Source: Lentinus brumalis
Lineage: Eukaryota; Basidiomycota; Agaricomycetes; Polyporales; Polyporaceae
Assembly: GCA_001792895.1 (NCBI GenBank)
Contig: MARA01000029.1
Location: 62,001-126,000, forward strand
Direction: 5' to 3'
DNA: 64,000 bases
Every line of letters begins with the position of its first letter. The first letter of the stretch is position 1. This document shows positions 35,555 through 48,179 of the stretch, in pieces. The translations under genes and the position numbers were made by a program. Below the pieces are notes generated by a model. It worked only from the letters and a program-made list of their open reading frames with translations, was not told the DNA's origin and searched no databases.

Positions 35555-38397
35555 TCAGTTCCAGTACTTCTGCGCATAGATACCAAGGACATCCTTCGCA
35601 AGGACGTTCGTGTACGGCAGCGCGTCCGCACCCGTGTACACCTTCTCGCTCTGCAACGTGTTCAGCGCGATAAGCAGGTCATCCTGCGTGAAGTTGTCGA
35701 AGACGAGGTCGATCGGGGTGTCGTCAGCAAGTCCCGTAGGCGCGTCCGAGCCCGTGTAGTCGGGCGTGGGGAAGAAGGGCTGTCGAAGAAAGGGTCGAAG
35801 GTCAGTACTTCAGGGGATGCGGAGCCGGGAAGACGTACCAGAGGCGTGTGTGGGATGTCGTCGCCGATACCGGGGCAAGACTGCAGAAAGGAGTGATATG
35901 TCAAGATCAGCGCGAGACTGAAAAGGAAACAAAGATGAGCGTCGCACATCGGAAGTGACATAACCAAGCGTCGCATTCTCCGTGTCGCGACGCTCAGCAG
36001 AGGCCCGCCGGTCCATCTCCGCCAGCCACGCCCTGTACTGCACATCGACGTCCCCGCGCGCATAGCGCTCCTCGTCCTGCTCGCGCCGCCTGCCCAGAGT
36101 CGCAGCACCGTTCATTTTTGGCAGGACCTGCCGCGCGACCGCCAGCGGGATATTGGGGATGTACGAAAAGAAGTTCGCAAAGGGCGACGCCGTGAGCTGG
36201 TCGTTCTTCGTGAACGGCCCCGCGTAGATGTCGAAGCGTTGGGACCCCGCGGTCGCGATCATGATGTGCGGGATGTCCGCGCGTGTGTTGTTGACGGTGA
36301 GCGAGTAGGTGAGCGCCTCGGCGAAGAGCGAGAGCAGGGAGTCGTTCGACGGGTATGGGGCGCTGTTCGTCGCTGAATGAGAAGTGGCCCCGGGTGCGAA
36401 CACGAGGAAGAGTAAAAGGACGTACCGGGTGAGCGTGAAGTCGTGCGGGGCTGTACCGTAGAGCATGCTGAGCGTGAACTGCTTGGCGAGGTCGTTGAGA
36501 CCCTTCGTGATAGATTTACCCTGCAGAGTATCGAAGGTTGAGTTCTGACGACGAGAGTGATACTGCGCAGGGAGTCAGATGCAGCGACATTTCCGGATCT
36601 GCGGCCGACTCCGCACACCTCATATGTGACCCGGTTGGGGTCCAGATAACGACGGGAGAAAGTGATGTTTTTCGTTGATCCCTTCTTGTCAAGATTCGCG
36701 CCTTTGAGATATCTTCAGAAGGAGTCGCGTCGGAAAGATTCATACGACTCACTCATCCAACCTGGGTAAATTCGTCAGTACGGGGTCATGAAGACGCGAA
36801 GGTCCACGTACCAACTGTCTCCATGTACCGTCCGCTCTCCAGAGCCATGGAGCGGCCATCATATTGCACTACGAACGGTCGTGAGAATACAGAACAAGCC
36901 GCACACGCGCTGTAACTCACCGCAATCCCGGATATGAGTATGGCCTGCGAAGGATCAGCATGTGGGACATGTGGATGCGACCACACCACAGACCTCCGAG
37001 GATGAGGATCGGCGTGGTGGGATGAACAGCCCGGATAGCGTTGAACACAGTCGGCCAGTTGTCCGATTTCTTGACAGGCATATGTCTGCAGACTTCGTCA
37101 ATACGTGCGTCCTCGTGAACCGCGGTAATAGCGGAAGGCAGACTTACCCGGCGAGTAGGAAGAAATCGGGTTCTTCCTTGATCGCCTCAGCGAACTGGGT
37201 GGTATTGAGAAGATAAACATGGTACCAAGCAGATGACGAATTACGGTGACGCCGTACCCAGTGTTCCTTTACCATGTCTTCGACTTTCTGGACGATCGTG
37301 TTGGCGTCGTTTCCTGTGAAGTCAAACAGGACACCAAGCGAGGTGACCTTGCGGCCTCTGCCGAGGAGAGGGTCGTGAGTACATATATGAAGTCAAGTCG
37401 ACATGAACGTGCCACCGACTTTCGGGTCTTGAACTTCGCGTAACGATCTAGCAAAACACAGTCTGTGAGCGATCCCGCGCATCGTCATCCGCAAAGCGCA
37501 GACCTACCACCAACAGGCACGCTGACATTTCTGCCGAACACATCAAGGACGGTGATGTTGACGTTCGACGAGAGGTAGCGTCCGTTGAGCTTGGGCGCGA
37601 AGGTCTTGTGCATGTCGTACGTCACATTATAGACGTACAACTCGTGGCTGTATGGCACAACGGTGAGTGTGTATACAAAATACATCCATTAGGAGGTGGG
37701 CGCACTTTCCGATGGCCATGACATCGTAAGGCAGTTCGAACAGGAACTTGTTACTCTGAAGTGAACATCAGCATCCTCGTATATCTCTGGCAGTACGACT
37801 GATGTCCGAATGTACCTCGTGACCGTCTACTGCTCCAGCAGGGAATCCGTCTGAGAGGCCGGTACCTGCAGAGCCCGCGCCGCGCTGGCGGTCAGCTACT
37901 CATTGCGTCTGTCATCAGAACGCATCACTGATAGCTGCGCACCATCATGTAGATCCCCAGAGTCGACTAAGAGCAAATCAACGTCTTTTTCCTAGGGGCG
38001 ATGTCAGTCGCATAGATCTGAAACACTGCGGTGACAGCAGAGATAGTCACAAGCGCGAGCTGCTTCATATGGGCTACGAAGGACGCGAAGTCGCCCAGGT
38101 CACCGCTACGAAGTTTATAAGTACTCGGCGAGCCAATAGACGAGGGGCGACTTACCTATAATTCGGCTCGGGGAAGGAGGATTTCTGGTGTCCTAGGAGC
38201 CAGCCGTGGCTGTCCGTGGTATGGATGATGTTCACGTCACCCCATTCCAACGGCCGACTCGGCGGTGCCAGCTGGACCTGCGGGTAGGCGCGACGTTCAT
38301 GGACGTGGCCGTGCCCGTGGGCATGGTCGTCCCCAGGACAGGCCCGCGCTGCCAGTGCTGCAAGCGAGAGTGCAAACGACGGCGTGAGCCAGTGCAT
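35555..38397 (-). CDS. Secreted 5'-nucleotidase-type metallophosphatase
   Basis: A many-exon minus-strand gene beginning with a signal peptide ([19 protein letters not shown]) and a His-rich linker ([10 protein letters not shown]). The metallophosphatase motifs follow in order: TTDSHGW (DxH), [15 protein letters not shown] (GNHE), a GHMP segment and GGHTHIRD (GHTH). The metal-binding set is therefore complete. It continues through VTYE and [13 protein letters not shown] into a conserved C-terminal domain ([21 protein letters not shown]) and ends [10 protein letters not shown]. It resembles the fungal secreted or vacuolar 5'-nucleotidase/UshA-type family, represented in yeast by YHR202W. Expected role: two-metal hydrolysis of phosphate esters outside the cytosol. 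All examined introns are 45-90 bp and in phase. Confidence 0.88.
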
Positions 38398-38874
38398 TGT
38401 GAGAGATGCGAGGCACGGAGACGCGTCGCGGTCGAGTCGGCTCTTATACGCTGTGACGGCGCCTCAGAACCCCGCGGATGTCGGATCGCGCCCGGATGCG
38501 GTGAACGACGTCGGCATTCGCTGCCAGAGAGATTCCCCGGATGGCTGACCGAGTTTGCTCATCTGCACATTAGCAGAACATCGATGAGTGTGTCGCGGAC
38601 CATCTTCAGCTCAGTCGGTGCTGTGAGTCCCGGACTTCTACACTAGAGTGCAGATGAGGCCTAGCTCCCGAACGCTTCACATCCGAAGTTCGGTCAACCG
38701 CAGTCTCGTGAAAGCGCCGGGCTACTTGGAGTCCTCATAGAGGTCACAGACGTCCATGAAGCAAAAGGGGGCGGTACGCGGTTCTTTGACACAGTCGCCG
38801 CCGACTGTCATCGGAACGGTTTGCTACGGGAGTCTGTATGAAGATGGATGACCCGAGCTACGAGCTTGCCTTGC
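38398..38874. other. Intergenic / promoter of the metallophosphatase
   Basis: On the minus strand, TATAAGAGCC (around 38450) lies about 50 bp upstream of the metallophosphatase start and is a likely TATA box. No ORF of note was seen. Confidence 0.45.
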
Positions 38875-40441
38875 TCAGGAATCTGATCGCTGGAGGACCG
38901 CGACATCAAGCGCGATCCCGGCCTCCTCGAACGACCGAAACAATCCCGCCTTAACCTCCCCAGCCTTCCGCGAGCATGCAACTTCGTCCACCTCCCTGTC
39001 CCCGAAGAGAGTCCCGAGAAGCCCGGGTTCCTCGATCACCACGCCGAGCCGCGCGAATGCGGGATAGTCGTGGCTGACGAGCACACGTGCTAGCGCATCG
39101 CATGCAGGAGCGCAGTTCTTCAGGCTGTGCACGGTCGTGACGAGCCTCAGTTCCAGCTCCCGGAGTGCAGGGAATGGAGCCGTCGTACGAGTATGAGCCA
39201 CGTGCGACTCCGAAGCACCAGAGAAGAGTCGGACGGCTTCGTCGAGGAAGTAGGGTGAGATGAGTGGCCCTTCATCGATACTTGCAGATATCCCCAGCCA
39301 CCCTCCTCCTGAGTGTATTGTGAGCGCCATCCGTATGGTTGTCGTGTCCTCTGCGTCATAGCAGATGGTAAGTGTCCGAAGGGACCTACACCTGCGCAGC
39401 ACGTCGAAGACGCGTACGACCGTGTCCCCTACAGGCACCTATGTTAGTACCGATAATGTCTGGAAACAGGATATGCGTACGGTGCGAGGGGAAGACATTG
39501 AAGCGATCCGGGAGGACCTCTTCGTCCGACACTGCGACATCGTGCAATGTAACCCCGACGTGGTGCAGTTGCGGTCCCAGAGTCTCGAGGATAGGGAGCC
39601 AGCGGAGGAGTGTACACGCCTCGAAGATCTCGAGCGATGTGACGGATCGGAGGAGTCCTGAACGCACAAATGCCTGTGCGCTGTGCAGGGCGCGAGCCGA
39701 CGCGGTGTTGTCCGGCTGTTCGAGCAGAGCCGTCATGTATTCCCCAATCGAAAGGGACACTGTCTTCAGCGAGGTGTCATGTGTGGAACGCGGCTCGAAG
39801 GCCCCTGTAGCGGTTCCTGAAGAGATCGACAGCGATGGTGCGTCGACGGCTTGCACGGGTGATAACGGCAGGGGAAGGAGCCGGCTGTTCTCGCAGCGGA
39901 GACATTCGAGGCCAGGCAGGGATTGTACAGTCGAGATGATGTCCGAAAACGACTCGAAGGCGAAATGCACGAGCCTCAATGAGCGCAGGCGGTGGAAACG
40001 TGCGAGGTGAACATGACCGGCGACGAACGGGGTCCATCTGATCTCGGCTTCACCTTTCTTCTTGTCCGCCACAACGGTCACGGCTCGGACGTATTCGGTG
40101 AGCTTTGGGTTACCGTCGAACAAGGGACCAAGCTCCGCAGCTCTGTTGCGCGCCCTTGCAACTGGCAACGCAGGGCTCACCAAGCCCGCCGCGGGGGGAT
40201 GTTCAGTGAGTAGAGGCGGAGATGAGAGCGGATCACGGGGCGAATAATCAAACGTAACTTCCGCGAAGAGATGGACGCGGGAACGATGCAGCCAGGCGCT
40301 ACAGACGAGAGCGCATCTTCTCAGTGCACTGACGTCGTCCTGCAAGTCGTCGATGACACCATCAAGTATGTCCTGGGGCAGAGTGGCCATAAACAACGAG
40401 CGTAGAGAGTTGTGAGCGATATGCGGGGTGGAGGGGGACAA
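38875..40441 (-). CDS. F-box protein A with LRR-like region (504 aa)
   Basis: Two exons (40441-39481 and 39428-38875) join across a 52 bp intron with a TACTAAC branch site. The F-box is at about residues 20-60 (LPQDILDGVIDDLQDD, CALVCSAWLHRSR). It is followed by leucine-rich segments (LRSLRLVHF, LECLRCENS), then RRCRSLRTLTICYD after the intron. As in other fungal F-box proteins it probably binds Skp1 and recruits targets for ubiquitination; the target is unknown. The start could also be the Met at 40390. It is divergently oriented to F-box gene B with about 850 bp between. Confidence 0.82.
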
Positions 40442-41290
40442 GAGGTCGTGCTTGATACGGGGTTAGTATACACGGTTCGAACTGCGTAAGCCTGTGCAGC
40501 TGCTACCCAGCCTTGTCACAATCTGTCGCGGGGGCTCAGTAGGTCTAGAGCTATATGCGGTGCAAACACGTACCGTTTCCGGACGTTGGGCCGCGCAAGG
40601 ATCGCAGTCCGGATGACTTGTCGTGCGGATGAGCCGTGGTGGCAGTCAGGCCTCAGGACGCAGTAGCAACCGTTAACCGCCGCAGGGTTCCGCTACGAGA
40701 TGGGGAATCGTGGTCCAGCTCGTCAGCGAGTAGATACGCGTAGTGTCAAAAGATCTACGCACCAAGCTTATAACCGACGACGGTAGTACATGAGTGAGAC
40801 TGGTTGAAGTCGCAAGTACTTGAGTCGTACAGCCTCAGTAGCTTGACCATCAAGCATTACGTAAGTGTTTCCCCCGCAGAGCCTGAAGCGCCTTCGCCTC
40901 AGACCTTTGCTCTCAACCTCGACGGTCCCACGACGGTCCTGGCAACGTGCGTTCTTGACCTATTAGATGCTTTGCTTATGGGAACCCATACGTGTCTGAT
41001 CACAGGGCAAAGAAGTCGCGGACCCATGATAGTACTTAGTGCGCACTGGCTTTCACCGGCCACCAACCAATGTAAGTATCGCACCGTGACAACCCTAACA
41101 TTCACGCTTCTCGACATATCAGAAGCTCTAACTTAGTATTACGGCCGTAATAGCGACTGCTTGGGTCTAGGACAGGTTGTCACCTGTGCCAATCAACCCG
41201 CAGCATCAAGCGCCGTCCTGTCAGACTCAACCATACGCTGAATGCCACACGAATATCCTTGCAGGATCGCCATATTCCAGCACATCAGAC
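40442..41290. other. Divergent promoter region between F-box genes A and B
   Basis: About 850 bp with no supported gene. Short ORFs only (for example 110 codons at 40804-41136), without domain features. Confidence 0.45.
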
Positions 41291-42607
41291 ATGTCCCCGG
41301 TGCCTCCAGAACTCTTAGCTATGATTGTTGACTACCTCCACGACGACTGGCGCAGTCTCGTTGCGTGTGTCCGTACGGACTCCGATCTGCTCTCCTGTCC
41401 AGCGATACACCACCTCTCTCAGACCGTCGACGTCAACCACTACACCTCAGGAACGCTGAGCTCGGACCTTCTCGAGTTCTTGCATACTTTTCAATCCGAA
41501 TCTCACCTCCAACCGCTGCTACGCTCCCTCCACATCCACGGTTCTCCAGATGACTTCCCATCCGGCACGTTCCCAGCATTCGTCGACTTCGCCCACTTCC
41601 AAAATCTACGCTCCCTCGCGTTGTCGTATCTTCTCATCGACCTTCCACAACGGTTCTGCCGGGTCATATGCAACATCTCAGTCCTCGAGGACCTCTCTCT
41701 GTATGGCCTCGCACGCGTACTCTCGCCTCCCGGGCGATACCGCTCTATCCCCGACACGCCGCCCGCTCGCGGCGGTGCAGCGGCGCTCAGGGCGCGTCTT
41801 AGAGTACTGCGGATAGGTGCCTCCGCCGCCTGCCATGGACTGTACTCCACTATCGCTGAACTCCTCGGTCGGGACTCCCCCCACGGAGAGGACCAGCTTA
41901 CACTGCGCGTGTTCGAAGTGCATTTTCACGATGCTCCCCGTTCGGAGGAGTGGATGAAGATGATCTGTACCCCAGCCCGCCGGGCCAGGAATCTGACTCG
42001 TCTGGGCGCGACAATAGTGAGCCCCGTGGACGAGCAACCAGATACGATCGGTGAGCACATCCTCGCCTTGCATATCTGTGTTCGCGCCTTCCTGATGTAC
42101 ATTTCAGACTCGTACTCTCCATTCAGACACATGTCCTACTGCAGGGCACTTGAGTCGCTATCCATTCGATACTGTCCTGTCAACGACCACCACATCTTCG
42201 AGGATCACGTACAGCATGGCGGCAGTCATATGCACTTCGTCCGCTTTCTGGCCCAGTTCCTGTCGTCCGTAGACGAGCCTTGTAGCGAGCCCTCTCCTCG
42301 ATTTCCCGCGCTCAAGGAGTTCACCTTATTGTTGCGAGGACCCGCCATGGAACTGCTGCACGAGCACCTCGAAACCGAACCATTCTCCGTTCTCGCGACT
42401 TCTTTGGGACACTCGCTGTATCCGCAGCTGCGAGAGATCACCATCGTCATCGAGGCTACACTCTCCGGAAGCAGGAATTCTACTCGGTCAGACGTAACAC
42501 CCGGAGCGGCGGAGATGTGGGATGACTACATGTCCGCGGTCGAGGTAGCGCTGTCACCCTTGACTGACGAAGGAGTCATGATACGGGCGGAATACCAGTA
42601 CGTATGA
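41291..42607 (+). CDS. F-box protein B (419 aa after splicing)
   Basis: The F-box is at the N terminus (VPPELLAMIVDYLHDDWRSL) and directly follows the first good ATG at 41291; the frame is open further upstream but without an ATG near it. The gene reads through as one frame, but 42051-42107 is probably an in-frame 57 bp intron (GTGAGC donor, TTTCAG acceptor). It sits just before the segment CRALESLSIRYC, the same place as the intron in the three other intact F-box genes here. Leucine-rich segments follow the F-box (LRSLALSYLLID, LEDLSLYGL). Role as substrate adaptor is inferred. Confidence 0.8.
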   Translation: MSPVPPELLAMIVDYLHDDWRSLVACVRTDSDLLSCPAIHHLSQTVDVNHYTSGTLSSDLLEFLHTFQSESHLQPLLRSLHIHGSPDDFPSGTFPAFVDFAHFQNLRSLALSYLLIDLPQRFCRVICNISVLEDLSLYGLARVLSPPGRYRSIPDTPPARGGAAALRARLRVLRIGASAACHGLYSTIAELLGRDSPHGEDQLTLRVFEVHFHDAPRSEEWMKMICTPARRARNLTRLGATIVSPVDEQPDTIGEHILALHICVRAFLMYISDSYSPFRHMSYCRALESLSIRYCPVNDHHIFEDHVQHGGSHMHFVRFLAQFLSSVDEPCSEPSPRFPALKEFTLLLRGPAMELLHEHLETEPFSVLATSLGHSLYPQLREITIVIEATLSGSRNSTRSDVTPGAAEMWDDYMSAVEVALSPLTDEGVMIRAEYQYV

Positions 42608-42915
42608 TACTGTAGATTCACAACGGACCGCAGGACCGATCTACGGCGAGACTAACCTGATCGCTACCCTACCTCTATACGATGCTCTTTGAATCCACCC
42701 AGCAGATCCAGGATGCTCCCTCCTCTGGTGCTCATCTTCTAACACCCTATCGGTTTCCACCCCGAAAAAGTCCGGTGAATTATCGGGGTTCGTCCACACG
42801 AACGGAGACCTTTCTGAAGCACTAATACCTCTCTCTGACCGCCGGAAGGCGCGCCAAACTGTCCAGAGCACTCGCACACTCCGCTGCGGGATCCAATAAA
42901 GACGAGCGATAGTCC

Positions 42916-43886
42916 CTACAGGCTTGATACAGCATGCTCTGCAATCTGAGATGAGGGGATGCAGAGGACTTCAGGAAGACAGGCAATGCGCTCGCCGCTC
43001 GGGATAACATGAGTGGTCCTTTCGAAAACGCGCTGCATAAGCGTGCTCATCGTATTGTACTGAACGGACAAGGAACGAAGCTCCGCGCAAGTACGCAACG
43101 CGTCGTACACGTGCAAGATGTGTTCACCTCCGCGCCGTGCGTACGTCAGTCGAGCGACGCGTTCAGATTGATGGAGGACTTGCGGGCGCCTTCCGTCACC
43201 TCGCCCCACACGAGGGTCTCGTGCAGGCTCCCTGCGCAGCGCTGCAGATCAGATCCCCAATGACGGAAAGCACGAAGCCATGCCGCACATCCGCGTGCCC
43301 CAGGCAGCAGCCTCGGAGATCATCAGCACTCGTGCCTGCACGAGAGCGCTCGCAGACTCCGAGGAATTCGTCTCCGAGATGGATTCTCCGATCGGCTTGC
43401 TCGTAAAGCGCAGAGCCTTCGGCAAATACCATGGACGGGCTTGCGTGGCCGTCGAGAGGCGAGGTGCATGCAACGCCGATAACCGCGGATGCACGCGGAC
43501 CCGCTCAAGAAGAGACAGGTTCTGAAGGATGGGCAGTCGGGCCGCGATAGCGAGAGGCTCCCGAGGGCCACCAGCCGAGTGCACATAGAGACGGAGTGGC
43601 TTGCGCCGTGGCCAAGATGCGGAGCTTCTCTGGACGCTCATGCCGCTCAGAAAGCGAACGTAGCGCACGAGGGTCGGGTTCACCTCAATGAGGACGCGGA
43701 GCTCGGTGCGGCGAGAGCTAAGGAGGGGACAGGATATGGTGAGCGATTCTGGCGAAACGATGGACATCGGGGAAGCCGATTGCGAAAGACAAGAGCCCCA
43801 CAAGTCTATAACGAGCGTGTGTCGCCGCACTGATTGTCGATCGCCTTCTCACAGAGCTCGGTCGGCAGAATGTGGTTAGACGACAT
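42916..43886 (-). pseudogene. F-box gene C, broken
   Basis: The minus strand from ATG 43886 reads MSSNHILPTELCEKAIDNQC, then GDTRSL and an in-frame TAG where the family has a codon such as CAG. The rest of the F-box (TCGALV) follows in the same frame and then is lost. Remaining family parts sit in other frames: leucine-rich segments at 43249-43830 and VYDALRTCAELRSLSVQYN at 42916-43209. At least one nonsense change and a frameshift are needed to explain it. It lies head-to-tail upstream of nothing else in the cluster that could rescue it. Confidence 0.72.
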
Positions 43887-44245
43887 GGTGATTGCTTCCG
43901 GCGGGCGAGTAGAGCAGGAGAGGAGGGTGGGGTATGTTGGAAAATGCAAAGTGATATTGCGTTGTAGAGCTTTTTAAGCCAACCTCGAAAGATGGCGTGA
44001 GTCTTCGTATGACATCAGTCCATGTCGAGACGTGATCGTAAGAGCGCACGCACCGTGGAGTGAAGTCATAGTATGAGTCGCCGGAATGGAGTGAAGGTCA
44101 TCCCGAGGAGCCCCTATGCGAACGGGCAGAGTGCCCCTCCTCCTTCTCCAGCGACTATAATGGCCATGTCTGCGTCCCATGGGCTTGCGCAGAGTCCAGA
44201 GATACTGGACAGGCAGTGCCACTCCCGGCATCTGACGAGGCCGCA

Positions 44246-45505
44246 TCACAGCGTGAAGTTGACGTCCAGCGACACCCCAGAGTGTCCCTCAAAGTCGGCG
44301 AACGCCGCCCGCCACCGGTCCAACAGCTCCTGCTTCTGCTCTCCCACAAGTCCGCGCGTGCGCCACGTCCGATTGTAGCGAGCATAGGTCTGAGACTGCA
44401 CGTCGACGACGATCGCCCGGAAACGCGGATAGCGGGTCCGGGCTAAGAGAGCTCGAGCGAGCCGGGTGCATACGTGAGGCTCCGCGGACACCATCTGCCC
44501 ATCACGGTCGACCATGCCGAGCGTGAGCTGCTCGAGCGCGGGCAAGGGCACTTCCGGTCGCTCGAACAACTCGCAGAACGCTTTGAGGAAGTGGAGCGGC
44601 TCGACTTCTCGGGGACTCGCTTCGGGGCGGTGCTTCAAGCACAGCGAGGTCAGGACGACACAGCCGGCGAGGGCGTCCCCTACGAAAGTGTACGGGTCAT
44701 CTATCGTGTATTCTGAGTGTGAGTCAAGGACACATCATATTGTTCGAAGATACTTACCGTACTGTTGCAATGCCCGCAGAGTATGCGAAATCCGTTCCTC
44801 GCTCACTGACATGCTGAGATGTTGTAGCGTCCCACGGGCAGCACGGACGACAGGTATCCAGTGCAGATGTCGGTCGGTCGCGCCAAACGAAACGTCCAGG
44901 CTCTCGAGGTGCTCGGACACGCCAAGCTCCATGAATCGCCGAGCAAAGGCGTCCTGGTCAACGTAGCCGTGCTTGACGACTAGCTTGCGCAGCTTGGGGC
45001 AGAACGGCCGGGGATCAGGAGTAGGGGGTTGTAAGCCGGAGAGGTGCCCTCCGCCGTCCGCGTCGTATCCGAGATAGTCAGAGAACTGCCCGGCGGTCAT
45101 ATCATAGCATGCTAGATGCTCCAATGCCGGTAAAGCCTCTAAAATTTGGAACAGAGAGTCCAGGAACTCGAAAGTAGCGCGGTAGAGGATCAGCGAGCGT
45201 AGGTTCGCCAGGAGGCTGAAACGCAGCATCTTCTCTGGAGGTGTCCAGAGCTCGATGTCGTATATCTTCACAGAGCGTACCAGCAATGCGATGCGCGGAT
45301 TTGCATCTGCCAGTCGCGCAAATCGCTGGCTGAGCATCCCGCGTAGCGAGATTTCACGGAAAAGGTGTCCGCGAGCCCGCCAGAGAAGAGCGTGGCATGT
45401 CAATGCACAGTTTTGAAGAGACGAGTTGTCTCCATCGAGGTAGTCCACAACGTGGTTGAGCAGCTCGAGAGGTAGTGCTGGTGGAGGGCGGGACGGTCTT
45501 GACAT
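44246..45505 (-). CDS. F-box protein D (404 aa)
   Basis: Two exons (45505-44758 and 44712-44246) with a 45 bp intron and phase-1 junction. The F-box reads LPLELLNHVVDYLDGDNSSL, then CALTCHALLWRARGHLF. Leucine-rich segments follow (LRSLILYRATF, LEHLACYDM, LRKLVVKHG, LESLDVSFG). Exon 2 opens with the cluster's conserved segment (GCVVLTSLCLKHRP). The start was taken as the first ATG (45505), which precedes the F-box by ~11 residues. It is divergent from the Ser/Pro-rich gene at 45853, with 347 bp between. Confidence 0.82.
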
Positions 45506-45556
45506 CGTCGTTCGAGGACAACATCGAACTCTCTTGCCGCGCTGGGTCACAATGTG

Positions 45557-45660
45557 TGATGTCACGGACGCGCCGCGTGACGGCGCGCCGGGGCCGACAA
45601 TTCTCTCAGCCACACCGCCGTCATCGACTTGGACCCCTTCCTCATCGTCTTCGACGGTGA
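45557..45660. promoter_or_regulatory. Promoter block shared with F-box gene E
   Basis: Contains TGATGTCACG (an ATF/CREB-like half site in an inverted GTCACG...CGTGAC arrangement) and a segment CGCCGTCATCGACTTGGAC. Both recur in the same order upstream of F-box gene E at 49949-50022. It lies between the divergent starts of F-box D and the Ser/Pro-rich gene. Confidence 0.5.
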
Positions 45661-45852
45661 GCTCCGACTCTCCGACTCTCTATTGCTTTCTCTTATCGCT
45701 CGTGCCCGTCAATCAGTTCAGTCTGATTCCCAACATCTGCCGTGTTGTTCTCACATCACATCTTTGTGTACGTCGCAAATATTCATCACGCTCATAATGC
45801 GAGCTAAGCTGTCCTTTTTCAAGTCTAGTTGAACGCTAGTTGTATCGCCATC

Positions 45853-47957
45853 ATGACCGCCACGGAGACCGCGACGGTTCGCCCGACCAGGCAGCACGCC
45901 GCTGCGTCGACCCCTGCAATCAGCGAGAAAGCCCAGGCACGGATGATCAGGCAGAAGATACTCGAGCACGAGCAGCACGCGGAGGAGCTGGAGGCTCTGC
46001 AGGTTACCCCCGTACGTCGTAGAATTTCCTCTCCATGGCCAGACGCTGACAACGAGCAGGAGGAGTTGAAGACTCTACGAGAGTCATTCGCCGCGGTCAA
46101 GGCAGATTTCGTGGATCTGGACGGCCAGTCATGGGAAACTCCGGCGGCGCGCGAGATGCTCGTCAACTGGGTAAGTCATCCTCGTCTTTTGCTTCTGAAA
46201 CCGGCAGAAAGTCGGTCCAAATGTGATGTCTGTCCCGCGAACAGTCCGCATGACGGAGAGTGCGAATCACAGTCACGGTCTTGTAAGGCCTGTGTCACGC
46301 CTCCCCGACATCCTGGTGTTGGTCAGGCGTCGATCCCTCGGCTTTCATCCAGAATGGTGTCGCATCAATGGTCGACGAGCTCGAAGGCACAGCGCCTTGA
46401 GGGCGGGCCGGTGGGCGCGCTAGAGGGCGGGCGCGGCCACGCTCTGCGCCGTCGTGGAGGTCGCCGTGACCCTTCTCTCTCTCCGTGGAGAGGTTTCCCA
46501 GTCGTTCGAACGATCTCGCGCATCAGGGCGGACCACTCAGGAAGTCACGGATATTCAAATGCAGAGGCCACCCGTCGTCTTCGTCCGCTGTCTTGCGTGC
46601 TATTTCCGCCCAAGAAGTATCCAAACCCGCTGCCTGCGCATCGAGCTCGGAGTCGGCACTGTTCTTCTCCGTCTCTAAACACGTCCGAGCGATTGACCGG
46701 TAGATAGTCTGCCGAAACAACGACTGGGTGGCAAGTTGGACCTATGCCCAGAGCGTCACATATGAACCACCGTGATGGATAGCTCGCCTGGTCCTGCTCC
46801 CTTTTTGACCGTCGCCTCGAATCGACTACCCCACACGGTCTCCTTCTCCTTCTCCTGCTCCTCCCCCTCTCTCCGTATGTCGCCATTCGTTGTGCAGGCG
46901 GCATGTCCTTGTTTACGGTTGTTTTGGGCTGCACAGAGAAGCTGACCCCGAGGTATCTTCATAGCATGCCGAGCGAGCAACCCGCGAGCGGCCTGTCCCC
47001 CTGAGTCCAGGTGGCTTGCGTGTGCGCCACCAGCGACCGCGACGCTCGCTCGCAGCCGTCGTCTCCCCTACCTCGGCTCTTCAACATCTCCCACCTGTCG
47101 AGGACGAGGACGTCTTCAGCGATCAAACCGTCCGCGCCAAGCCTTCCAAGGCCCCATTGGCTGCCTCCAACGCTACGGACGGGGTTCGAGAAGCGCTCCG
47201 GATGCGAAGGGAGGATACCCGCACCATGGACCTCCCTACGGTCTACGACGACGAGGACCCGAACGATATCACTCTCATGGCGCCTCCCGGACTGCTCGAC
47301 CCGTCGCCGTCACGCTCGCAGACGGATTTTGCGCAGCAGCCTGCCGCGGCAGGCAGGCGCAAGTCATTGTCGGACCATGCGATGTCTGCGTCCACATCGG
47401 CTCCCGTCTTCTCTTTAGTCGGTCGCTCGGCCCCTGCTCCTGCTTCCACCTGCGCGCCGACGGTCCTCTCCAACTCACCGACGCTGAACCAGAGCCCGAC
47501 ATCTTCAGAGCCGCTGGACGACGCAACAGTTCGCGCTGGACCCGTCCCCAAGAGGCGGGTTGGCTGCTCGAACATTGTCTCGACCGGCCGTATGCACATG
47601 CACCCGGACGACGTCGAGACCGTCATGCACGAGTTCTACCCTGCTGCTGTGGGCCCCGCGCCTCCGCACGACATACCCACGCTCGGCGGTCCCGGGCCTG
47701 GCACGTCGCGCCAGGAAACGGCGACGCCTTCGTCTTCGGGTCTTGCTCGGTCTCCCAGCGTTGGTGGCTGGCAGGGTCGCGCGAGGTCCAGGTCCTTCGC
47801 CTCTGACGAAGGTGTCGGGCGCCGCCATGCGGTCTTGAGAAGTAAAGCCGCTGCGCCGGCACACGCGGACGGCGATGGCTATGGCCACGACATGCACGAG
47901 CGCGGCGTGGTGCGCTCGACGTCTCGCGTGGGGCGGAGTCCTGCGCCGTCTTCGTGA
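45853..47957 (+). CDS. Ser/Pro-rich protein, paralogue of 33179-34752 (420 aa)
   Basis: Exons 1 (45853-46011) and 2 (46060-46170, 37 codons) encode the module shared with the upstream paralogue: ARMIRQKIL, LRESFAAVKADF and LDGQSWETP. Exon 3 is best placed at 46965-47957: it opens in phase after a CTGAC branch site and TAG acceptor, and its start (HAERATRERP) resembles the paralogue's third exon. Intron 2 is then 794 bp against 71 bp in the paralogue, suggesting an insertion. An alternative 37 bp intron (46171-46207) would end the protein early at 46423. The C-terminal part is disordered, Ser/Pro/Ala-rich. Confidence 0.62.
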
Positions 47958-48179
47958 CGCTTCTACGTTCACTTCTTACATCTGATGAGATCATGACCTA
48001 ACGACTCACGATGAGCATATCTACGAGCCTTCGACGTCACGGACGATGCTTTGATAACCACAATGGACTTTCTGACACCTGCATACGAACACTCTGTATC
48101 AATAACCCCCCGTTGCTACTCCCCTGTCCCGCTCCGTTGGCCTTGTTCACTTCCAAACACATAGTATCTCATGCACTCT

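Noticed and set aside
41177..41290. Upstream extension of F-box gene B
   Set aside because: The frame is open, but it starts with TTG and has no ATG before 41291. The F-box immediately follows that ATG.
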